DNA of 64,000 nt, taken from Breviolum minutum Mf 1.05b.01. Lineage: Eukaryota > Sar > Dinophyceae > Suessiales > Symbiodiniaceae. The notes under the pieces were generated by a model, which ran no database searches, was not told the origin of the DNA, and saw nothing but the letters and a program-made list of their open reading frames with translations. Made by a program: the position numbers and the translations under genes. The stretch lies in NCBI GenBank assembly GCA_000507305.1, contig DF239620.1:62001-126000 (forward strand), in the 5' to 3' direction. Shown piece after piece: positions 22,137 through 33,000 of this stretch; the stretch's first letter is position 1; each line of letters starts with the position of its first letter.

Positions 22137-22598
22137 TTATATTTGTTGTATTTGTGTCATTTTGCCGGTAAGCAACCTGCACGTTTTGCAGTTGTATAGT
22201 TGTATAGTAAATGTCGAAAGAGATTCGGAAAGCAAACCGCTTGAAAGTCCTGGATCTTTGTGAATGAAGTTGTTGTGGCCATCAAAGACTATCCAGCAAG
22301 AAATTTTATTCAGGGAAATGTGCCGCAGAAGGATCTTAGTTCCGTTTTCCCCATCTCGCTTAAAGATGGGGATGGAATCCCGACTCGTAACACAACTTGA
22401 AAGATCTTCAAAAGTGGAGGATGTCACATGTGATTGTGACATGCCTGCCATCCTGCCAGGTGCAGAAATTTTCGCTTGGCATTTTGCCACCCTGAAACCG
22501 GCAAACGTCGGCGGTTGACTTTCGTGGTAGCATTTGGTGCAGAAAAAGTCCGAGGGAGCCAGAAGTCCAACTGAAGGATTTCCAGCGTTTGAACACAT
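22137..22598. other. Ambiguous open region, strand undecided
   Basis: A 153-codon minus-strand frame (longest non-repeat ORF here) overlaps an 84-codon plus-strand frame ending AEIFAWHFATLKPANVGG. Neither has clear splice partners. Neighbouring genes are all on the plus strand. Confidence 0.3.
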
Positions 22599-23107
22599 GC
22601 AGAATCACACAAAGCACCCCGAGGACGCTGGGCTGGAGTGAAACCATTGAAGCTTATCTTCGCAATGAATGCAAGGGGCTCCCAGTGGGATGATAGCAAG
22701 CAAGAAAAAACCCAGGTGCAACCTTTTGTTTCATCAACTGGAAGACACTTTTATTTTGATTCATTCTCCCTGGCTTGGAAACCGCTATCATTTGGATGTT
22801 TTCTCCCGCATTTTCTGTCATATTAAACATACAAGTAGTGTCATATTTTCATCTACCGAACCCAACTGACAAGTTCCTGAGGTCTTCCTTTTGGAGCCGC
22901 TATCGTGTACACAGCGGCCCGGAGCTTCAGTGCTGAAGGTGTATCCTTGCCAACAAACTACGGGGATTGATTGAGGTATACTTCCTAATTACATCTAATT
23001 ACCACTATTCATGTATATAATAGATATTTCTTATAAGGTATGGTATGCATCTAGACAGCCTAGGAAGGATTCAAGTGCGACATGTAGAAGTCATTAGACA
23101 TCTAGAT

Positions 23108-23168
23108 GGTTTTTTGGGAAGAGATTGTGTGGTGGCGCCAAGGCTGTTTCACCCTCTCACTGAAGTTA
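23108..23168 (+). CDS. Possible exon, unrecognised
   Basis: Reads DGFLGRDCVVAPRLFHPLTE to a GTTATA donor. Local G+C is raised. The acceptor is unclear. Confidence 0.3.
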
Positions 23169-23525
23169 TAACGCTGAAACGCCGCCTGAACATTGGAATA
23201 TGTATACTGTATGATATATGTATTCACATAGGTCCCAGGTCCAGGTCTCTCTCTCTCTCTCTCTCTGACATGTGTAAATGTTTGTTTCAACGGCCTTAGG
23301 GGCCACTTTTACTCTGCTGCTATAGAAGGGAGATACAGGTACTGTACCCTGCTTATTTGCGTAGTATCCAGCTTAGTTTCTCTCCTTTCCAAAGGGGTCA
23401 AGGTGCATGTAACATGCGTTAGCAAAATCAAAGACACAGGTTTGTCAAAATTCACGTTGTTTTCAACAACAGGTTCACCCCAGGAATAGGCCCTTGTTGC
23501 AAGAAGTGGTATAATTCATTTCCAG

Positions 23526-23680
23526 TTACGACCGCCGTGGGGCAATTCTCACAAGCTTTTCGCCGCTGCCGCGCACAGCGTTTCGGCCGAAGTCTGTTGT
23601 CCATTTTGCACCTCATAGCTGTGCAGAGGTGCAGAAGTCTTGGGGAAGAAGAGAACAAAGAAAATAGATTCAACCATTGA
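23526..23680 (+). CDS. Terminal exon of gene B, unrecognised
   Basis: Acceptor CATTTCCAG; two nucleotides then TAVGQFSQAFRRCRAQRFGR, SLLSILHLIAVQR and a charged tail EEENKENRFNH ending TGA 23678-23680. The basic amphipathic stretch FRRCRAQRFGR followed by a hydrophobic helix is clear. It places a gene end about 360 bp before the first MCM3 exon. A donor AG|GTGCAG at 23639 is an alternative. Confidence 0.55.
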
Positions 23681-24037
23681 ACTTAACACGGATTCTCATC
23701 TAGCCGAAGGTTTCACATCTCTCTTTGGGTCGGATTCGAATGGGTTGTGACAGTAATAAAGCCGGGATGCATCACGAATATACCAGTCAATGTGCTCTGA
23801 CGCTGAGGAAGTCTGTTCAAGGTGGCAGTGGTGGATGATACAACCACTTTTTTTGGGTATCACACGTGTGATTCAGGCAAAGACTATTCTTTATGACGAC
23901 TCTCCCACCACAACTGCCAGCAGCTCCAGAGGGGTGCTGAGCGCAATCACAAGGAATGGGCAATGTCCCATCAAATTTTCAAGGTCAAGATCATTTAGGT
24001 GTTATCTTTACAATCTCTGCTGGTTTTCCTTTGGCAG

Positions 24038-24142
24038 TTGAAGATGGCTGCCGAAAATCCTGGCACTGCTGCAAAGGAGGCTTATGATGAGAAGGTTCGG
24101 CGAAAGTCGCTGCTGCATATGCATGGATATCCCTTGATGCAT
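24038..24142 (+). CDS. MCM3: MCM3 N-terminal exon, possibly the first
   Basis: After CTTTGGCAG the frame reads [20 protein letters not shown] then [15 protein letters not shown], ending CAT|GTAGGT. The YDEKVRR segment resembles the Y..KVR helix near the MCM3 N-terminus. Phase 0 joins the exon at 25387. ATG at 24044 lies 6 nt after the AG, so this AG could instead be a spliced-leader acceptor and the ATG the start codon. Confidence 0.65.
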
Positions 24143-26942
24143 GTAGGTTTCTGTGAATTTCCTAGCGTAAATTTCCAGGTGCGATGGTTCAGAGAGTTTT
24201 TGTACAACAACAGGCGGGGTCACGTCTGTCAGGGCAGGAAAAGAGTTGTCTATGATCTTCCATGCCTGAAATCCCAAGTTTGCTATTTAGTTCACAAGGA
24301 AAGCCAGGTCATTTGGGTGACCTGCAGATGCCTGATCTTTTGTAGAGGACTGGAAAACACCATCGAATCAAGGTCTTGACTTTTGACTGAAGCTCTGTGG
24401 TATTGGGCTGGCTACCCATTTTTCTTCTGGAAGCATCTATTTGACTTCTGAAAACCAGGGAAGGGGATCCATTCTGAACTTTATACGACATAAGGACTTC
24501 ATGGCACACCTTAGTGGAGTAATTAAAAGGATGCAAAAGGCTGAATTACTAGGGTTTATTCATGGTCCCAAATCTGTGGTCCATCTAAGGGTATACGCCT
24601 TGTACCCCTTTCGTCAGCTTTGCAGGGAAGAGTGGGAACGAAAGCTGGAGCTTCGCATTGCCAATGGAGGTAGCAGGGATGGCTTCTCAGTCGGAGCAAC
24701 ATGAAAAAACCCATTCGGGGTAAAGTTTTGTGGTGCCTTGAAATACGTGTTCCAACAGCCGGCGCAATTTGTGACTTTAGAGTAGCAGGTTTGATTCAAA
24801 GTCTACTAGTTACTATTGGCAGTTGTTGGCAAATTCCTCCGAGAGATCAAGGAGAACACGAATTCAAAATGACTTAGAAAATTGTCAGATCACCTTGAGA
24901 ATGGTGATGCATTCCACCTATGATCCAGAGCGTAGTGGTGTTATTGGCTTACATTTGTCACCATTACCCACCAAATCCTTTGCTAAGTAGCATTGCATGG
25001 AATAGACTTTACCTATGTTCAATCGAAAATGCATATATCATATATATATATATAATATATATATAATATGATTATAATGTGTATACATATATAAGGGGCG
25101 GATATCAGGGGCGGATCTTTCAGCCAGTCATCTTAGTTCACCAGACAAAACGTATAGGTGTACGCACCACAAGGTCCATTCCTAGCTGTATACTGTAAGT
25201 TCGTAGCAGGTTTGAATGGGGTTTCTTCCTGACTTAAAACTGGTCCTAAGGGCTACAAGCCTGAACATTAAAGTAGAACCTGAAAATGGACCCGAAGCTT
25301 AGACTCCCAAGGAAATCATCATCATCACTCCTTACTCCTTGTTGCTATATCCGCGCCTTGGGGGCTCCATCCCTCCATCCCCACAGCTTGGAGCTGCAGA
25401 TTATCGAATGCCTTTGGAGCTCCAAGCCTTGCAAATGGCCGAGCCCGGCTTGGAGAAGAAAGTGCTGGAGGACTGGGGTGCAGCGCATCCTGCATCCTCC
25501 ATGCGAGTTCGAGACTGCTGATAGGTCGGCTTGAAAGCAGTGCAGGAGGACCTAATCAATATGGATGTATCAATGTATCAACACAACATACATCCACAAA
25601 CTTGCCAGTGTGAACATGAACACTGCTCAGCAGCTCAAGTAGCTTGTTTTGGTAGCATATCTAAAGCCGAGATTTAAAAGATATTTGTAGCCGGGTTTTT
25701 GCCAGGATCCTGTGCACTACTTGCCACCCTTCGAAGAGGGTCTCTTGGGATTTCTTGCAGACACAGCACCCAAGGTGGGGGCTTCCAAACTCTTCAAACA
25801 AAATTCACCATCCAGCTTTCAGTTTGCTGAGGGGTCCAGTTTGCTGAGGGAGAAATCCATGTGAAATTCCATGTTGATCTCACAAATCTCTTGAACAACC
25901 AAAGGCTTTCTGGTAGGGTCGTTTGATTTATGACATGCTCCCATCAACACTATCGGGTTCCTTCAAGACCAACCTTGGCCCAAGGCCGTGAAGAGCTTGA
26001 AGCAAACCTTGCGCTTAGATGTGCAGGGAGCATTTGGTCGCAACCACGTTGGGGGGCCCTTCTTGAAGAAGTTCCTACTTCTTGGGGTGGAGTGTCAATT
26101 CCCATGGGTTGTTGAAGAGGGCTTAGGGATCCAAAGAGTGATCGCCAGGGATAACCAAAAGGACGGTTGCAAGGGAGTTAATGAGACCGAAACCTCAACA
26201 TCACTGGTTGGTGAAGATGACGCTGAGGAGAAGCTCTTTGGATGTCAAGTAGGTGTGTTGCAAAACTGTTAAGGCCTTGAAAAAACCATATTGCAGTACA
26301 CTCCAAGACTGCTTGAGTCTTTTATCCCTACTCCCGGCACATTTCCAATTGCCCCCATCGAATCTTTCCGTCAAGAGACCCCAGACAACAAGTATACACA
26401 CCAGAAACATGTTGGTGGCGTAGTTGTCACGGCCAATGTTTGTAGCATAGCTCCTAGCAATTCCGCTTCGTTGCTAGCCAACCGCGTGAGAGGTCACACC
26501 TCGCGGCATGACAGCAGACCGTACTGGGCAGCTCGTGTGTTCGGGGTCCATGGCATCAGGGCGGCGTTGTGTTTAGGACGAGATGTTTGAATCAAGACAT
26601 GACGCTGGATGTTTGACACCTATTTTGTTAAAAGTAGAAGTTGTGCATGTGAAGATCTCGTGCGGATTGTTGAATTTACACATCATGTGTCGCATGTTTG
26701 GATTTATCAGGTTTTTGTCTGGAATGTACAAACCCATCATTATTGTTTCATCTCCAACCTTTACCTTTTCAAGCTTCGACGTCAAGCAGCTTATCTCACT
26801 GACAGCACACACCTCTTGGATCTTGACAGGTGTCGAGGGATTAGTGACACGTTGCCTGGTGACGCAGCCCAAGCTTTTGTATTCCATGCACGTGCGCAAG
26901 GAGCGGAATCAGTCATGAATTCAGTGGCAGTTTTGGGAGTGG

Positions 26943-27009
<67 letters not shown>

Positions 27010-27024
27010 CCATCATCATCATAC

Positions 27025-27069
<45 letters not shown>

Positions 27070-30000
27070 NCATCCTCATCCTCATCCTCATCCTCATCCT
27101 CATCCTCATCCTCATCCTCATCCTCATCCTCATCCTCATCCTCATCCTCATCCTCATCCTCATCCTCATCCTCATCCTCATCCTTCATCCTCATCCTCAT
27201 CCTCATCCTCATCCCCATCCCATCCTCATCCTCATCCTCATCCTCATCCTCATCCTCATCCTCATCCTCATCCTCATCCTCATCCTCATCCTCATCCTCA
27301 TCCTCATCCTCATCCTCATCCTCCTGCTTAGCCTCCGTATCACCATCCTCCTCCTGATCATCCAGCTGACTGTTTCAAGGATGTGGACGACTCATACGTG
27401 GAGCAACGTGACCACCGTGACACCACAAGCCTTGTGACCTACTTAGCTCAATGGTTAGAAGAGGCAGGCTTCATGTACTGTCACCATGCAGGTCGTATAA
27501 CCATTTTGAATCTTTTTGTGTTTCATGCCTGTAATTCGAAGCCGTCCACAGCAAGGTGGTGTTTCTCTATTATCCAATGTTGCTGGAAGGAAGTAAGCTT
27601 GTGCTGGCATAATATGAAGGGCTTCCCTATCAAGAAATTTTGGAACCTGGGAAGCTGGTCTCAGAAGCCCACCCTGGCGATTAGCAGATTAGCACGCTTC
27701 ACCTTTCCAAGGTGAGCACTTCTATGAGCGCGGCAGGCTTTCCACAGCAGGACGGGAAAAGATATTTGGTGCTTGAATCGTTGGCAAACTGAAGGATGTC
27801 GCCAAAGCGTTGAAACGATTCAAATCCGTCAAGATCTTTCCGAGAAACCTTGAGTCTTGAGCAATCAATCTTATGACTTTCACTGACCCGCTTTCGTTGC
27901 GAGGGTCTTTTCAGTAGACCTTCACATCATATTGATAGAGTTTGGCCTTATAGTACACCTTTTTCTTGGGTGGATGAAACCCATGGCACCGTCAACACCG
28001 GAGGATTCAGAGGGGAATGCGCTGAAGATGGATGTTGCGTTTAGTATGTACAAGGACTTTGAGTGGAAGGAAAAGGTTGGGAGGAAACTCATGGAGGCCC
28101 TTGATGAGTGGTATGCTTTATGACTCTTTTTGGCACTTTTCTTGAGTAGGGTCGCATGGGTTCCCATACGATTGAAATGGAAGCAACCTTGGCTGCACCC
28201 TCAATGGTGGATTTTCATCCCAAAATGCCATGCTTGCTGTTAGACATCTCTCCTTTTCTGATCATTTGTGGAACCTTTTATGCTTGATGTTCCATCCAGT
28301 TCTGCCAGTTGATTGGAGGGAACACGATCCAGACCTTTCTTCATGTCCAAGGTAAATTATATTATCTGAAAATTCGTCGGAAAACCTCAGTTAAAGACAG
28401 TATATGGTCTATATACGTATGTATATATTCAAGAAATATATCTAACCTATATCTGTCTAGATATATACACATGATTTTTAGTAGTATCTCTATGTATATA
28501 TATGTACAATATATATATATATACATATGTACATATATCTGTCAAGTAAAACTATTATTCAATTTGCAAGAGATAAAATCTCTGTGATCCTCTGACAAGG
28601 ACTCACAGCATTTCACCATCCAAGAGACCCCGGATACAGCTCCTCCGGGACAAATCCCAAGGAGTGAATAGGAAAGTGAATTGTGGGGATGGGGTGAACA
28701 TGGAATCGGATGGGGCAGGGATGGGCTTAGGCTTCAATAGAAGTCGTCAGCAGATTCTTATTGGGATCTGATCACTTTTTCTTGAAGATCAGATGCAAAA
28801 GATTTTCTTGTTGGGCAACTGGCGTCAAGCGATGAGCTTGTGTGTTTTGAGATATTCTCCATAACATGGGAAAGGACCTCTCGATGACCGCGGATGCCAC
28901 CAAGTCCAAAACTACTTGTTTCTAGCATGCGAATTCCTTAGCATTTTTGGCCCTTCCAATTTAATCTCGTTCTGAAGCAGATCACATGCGCAAGTGTTGG
29001 TAGCTCTTGGGCCCATGTTTGTGTCGGCAACTTTGTGAGATCCAAAGACCAGAAGATATAACACTTGCAAAAGGAGTGAGAATCGGAATTCGCTGTGTGC
29101 TTTGTGCACTGATGCGGAGCATATCGGGATATGATAAGAGTTTCCCAAAAGAAGGGTTTCCCCAAAATGCATGGAACTTGACGGTTTCAGTTCCTATACA
29201 CACTTAACAAACTAGCGGCTTTCGGTGGTAAATATCGTTATTCCAAAGGTGACCGAATGCCAGCCAAAAGTGACGGCCTGAGCAGGAGCATCAGGGTGAT
29301 TTGTGATGGTGACCTTTGCGACAAGGCTGGTAGGACGAGAGATTCTTTAAAGAATGATTTGCTAGATTGACCAGCAAAGAGTGGCAATCATCCTTATCCC
29401 TGGTCTAATCTAGTGGATATCATTCTTATCATGACTAGATTTGGAGGTGTGAGTCAAACAAACAAGTTCTTCTCATCTCGTTTCACCGCAACTCACCTGC
29501 TCGAGTTGTTTCGATCACTTCAAAACGTCTGGCACTGCATGGCAAAAGCTTGGCACTTGGGCAGGCTAAACCTGGAGATCGCGTTCAAGTGATTGGTGTC
29601 TACAGATCCTTTCCACCACCTTTGCAGGCATGCCACGAATGCTTTTTGTTGCGTGGCTTGGGGCACACACATACCTATGATATCCTATGATTATTTTTGG
29701 TGAATGTATCGAAAACGATATCCACCCAAACAGTTTAAATACGTCAACCTAAATGGAGCTGTGAGCAGCGTGAGCTGTGTTTTTTTTGGAAACCAGCCAA
29801 GCCTCGGGAATCAGACTCATCCAATTCTTTGAGATTGTGTTCACCTTAGGGAGTGTCATCAGAGAAGGTTCCAAGTGCATTCGTGGTTGTTTCAAGGATA
29901 GAGTTGGACGAGTGCCAATAGGTCAAATCTCTGTAGACTCGGGGTGTTCAAGAAGGGCCTTCATGTTCTGCCTGGTATGTTTGAAACATTTGCCCTTGTT

Positions 30001-33000
30001 GAACACCTGAAATATTTTCGATGTGTCGATGTTCCATTACAAATCCAGGAGAGTCATACGTAGCTTTTGAGGATTGTGTCCAATACCCCTTGTACTAAGG
30101 ATCCACGACGTATCAAATTCATTTGATCAGCAGCAATTGATTCTGCAAAGAAGTTCTGCACCAGGGCAGGGATATGGTCTTTGCCCTTTTCTCCAACAAC
30201 ACGCAACCCCTTGAAAAAAGAAGACCATCAAAATACTTTCACACCGATTTCATTCTTTCAAACTCAAGGATTCAAAGTTGCATGTCTCGAAGACAGAATT
30301 TTAGTACACTTTGCTTCAATGAGACAACCTTTTTAGCTTTCGAGCCGTGCCATCCAGGACTTCACCGATGGTGTCTTTCCGGCAAAGCTGGTGTGGAGCC
30401 CCGAAGTGGAGCTTGGATGTGGGAATTTTTTTTGAAGCTTCGGAAGTTTCGTTCGTTTCGCCTTTTTTTCTCCCCCGTTGTTTTGAATACTTTGGGATAG
30501 AAGTGATTTGAAGTGCGCCAAGCATGTAACTCTCTGAAAATCATAGCAAACATAACAGGGGATACCTAATAGCAGTGCAACTTGTCCCTCTTTTAGTTCG
30601 TTTCTGTTTATTGCCATTTTCACTAAGCGGAGCAGCAGGTAGCGACCAGCATCAAACCGGTGAAGGAATTGGTGGTGCCCAACTTTACTCCTGAAGATGT
30701 CCGGCAGCTGAGAGCTGAATTGAAGCAAGTTTGGTTGATTTTTTTTGGGTTGAATTCTTCATGAAGCCAACACTTCATCATCAGACAGCTGCTGAATTAT
30801 CATTTTGATTATATATATATATATATACATATTTTGTAAATACACTTGTTGTACATATGATACTTATGCAAAGTCCGAAAACTGACGTGTACAGATGCAT
30901 ACCATACTATATATATATTCCCTCTCTCATCTCGCAGTTGACATGGTTTCCTGGGTCATCAAACATTGGGTTTTAATCATTGCCTCTTGGTCATGGACCG
31001 GCAACTGAGATTACCAACATTCAAAAGATCGCCGAGCGGGAGGAGGGTCTGAGATGGGCAAAGGTGATGAACATAGGGAGGATACCAAGAAGTTGTCCCG
31101 TATGGTACCCACACATTTTCTACGGTATCTTCCGCAGATAATTGAAAAAACATGGAAACAGTGCGAGGGTTCTTGGTAATCACCCTCATTTCTGAAAAGA
31201 CCTTCAACTTCCGGCCTTCTTCTCTTGATAGCAATTGTAGTGAATATCAGGAGGTCCCAGAATTGAGAGACACACACACACACACACAGACACACCACAA
31301 AACTAAGACACTTCAGTGTCAGCATTGCATGAATATATTCATTGACTAGAAACAAATGGCTGGCATCAACAGAAGTCAACAGTTGAAGACTTGGTACACT
31401 TCCCGTTTGCTTCGTCCTTGGCCGGAGATCCCCCACCCCCCTCCGGCCGGTTGTTGGAAATTTGATGTAGAAGTTGTAAGTTTTGTTCAGACTTTCGGAG
31501 AGAGAGAGACACCGGATACTGGATACCCTGTTGTTGCCATAAATTGGATTGCAACGGTTCCGGCAGTAGTAATTGCAAGGGAACCCGTTCTTCAGAGCGT
31601 GCAGCAGCCACACAACTTGGGTTATGTATTATCCAACACACCCTCTGAAAGAAGACCAGCTGATTCTGGTTTTTGGTATCTGCCATATTCCGCAAAGCCA
31701 TGACCAAGCACAAAAAAGAAAGGCAACCATTTGAAGCTAAACTCTCCAGGATACATTCAAACTCTTGGCTCGGTCCTTTGCCCCTTCCATTTGTGGTGCG
31801 GGACCCCACAGACCCCACGTTGGAGCAGTTTCTTGTGTCTGAAAAGAAAACACCTGATTTTCCTACACCTTTGAATGTTGAAACCAAAAAGCGGGACTCA
31901 TACGAAGTGTGAGATCAAAAAAGTGTGCGATCAAAAAGCGGTAGAGATCATCAAGGATTTAATGACCACATAATGTAGTCGGACAGTGCCATACAGTTTG
32001 GGAAGATATCACATCATTCATCATATGTATACATTTGCACAGTAGCGGGGTCAGGGGGTCAGTACATCTCTAAAGGATTTTCTCTTGGCACCACCAGCCA
32101 CAAGTTTGATCCGGCTCTGGTTTTCCAAGGCGTCGGGTAAAGGTGCCCCCCTCACTCAGTGAGTATCTCGCATGATTCATAGTCCAAAAATAGCAATGCT
32201 TGTCTCAAACTGACCATTTTTTTGGGATGAGGGATGTTTTTTTTTTTGGAAGTAAACCATCCAGCATCACCCCTCCCCACACTCACCTCCACCTTTTAAA
32301 GGTCGAGATGTAACTTCTATGCTACAGATACTTGAGGAAAAACAACAACCGCCTCAAGAAAAATTTGCCTCATCAGGTCACGAACGCGTAAAGGCAGGTC
32401 TATTGCTGCAACTTCTGGGTGGCGTTGTGTCTTGACTTGACAGCGTTTGGGGTTGCGACTTGGGGTGGGGTGACCCCCCAAAGAACAAGTAGCAAAACAG
32501 CACAACTGCAGCACAGCCCTCAAAAAGATGCCATCTTGAGGAGAAAGCATCGTTTTCCCTCCTTTTCAGCAGCAAGCTGCTAAGATTCAGGGAGTCAAAT
32601 GAGACCTGAGCACTTTCAAGAAGGTATGCGGTTGCTTTCAAGATGGGATCTCCATTTCATAATGTATTGAATGATCCTTATGCAACCAATCTTGCATAGC
32701 CCATCATCAGCAAATGATGCTCCACCGTCACCATAGACATCGATAGACCGATTTTGCTTGGACCTGAGAGTATTTTGCAATGGAACTGATTTGTATAGTG
32801 GCATCCTTCAGGAGTACACAGGTACTTGATGATATGAGGGTATCTAAGCGGGATGAAAGATTCATTGGGCTTTGGCCGAGGAGAAGAACCTCTCGAACGG
32901 CACGCACCTGCGAGGAGATATCAATGTACGATGCTCAAGTGACACGAGTGTCTGGTATGAGGTTGCCGCCTTTTTTGAGTCGAGATTCCCGAACGGTATG

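Noticed and set aside
22137-22598. Minus-strand phosphatase suggested by WIVFDGHNN
   Set aside because: Only a short resemblance to the PP2C FDGHGG motif, with no other motif, and plus-strand frames open over the same DNA.
25387-25521. Terminal exon of a gene upstream of MCM3
   Set aside because: Joining at the GA donor restores a diagnostic MCM motif, and MCM3 would otherwise lack its N-terminus.
26609-27331. 240-codon ORF with poly-His, poly-Ile and His-Pro tracts
   Set aside because: The repeats lie in an MCM3 intron. The true MCM3 exon (26830-26891) uses a different frame.
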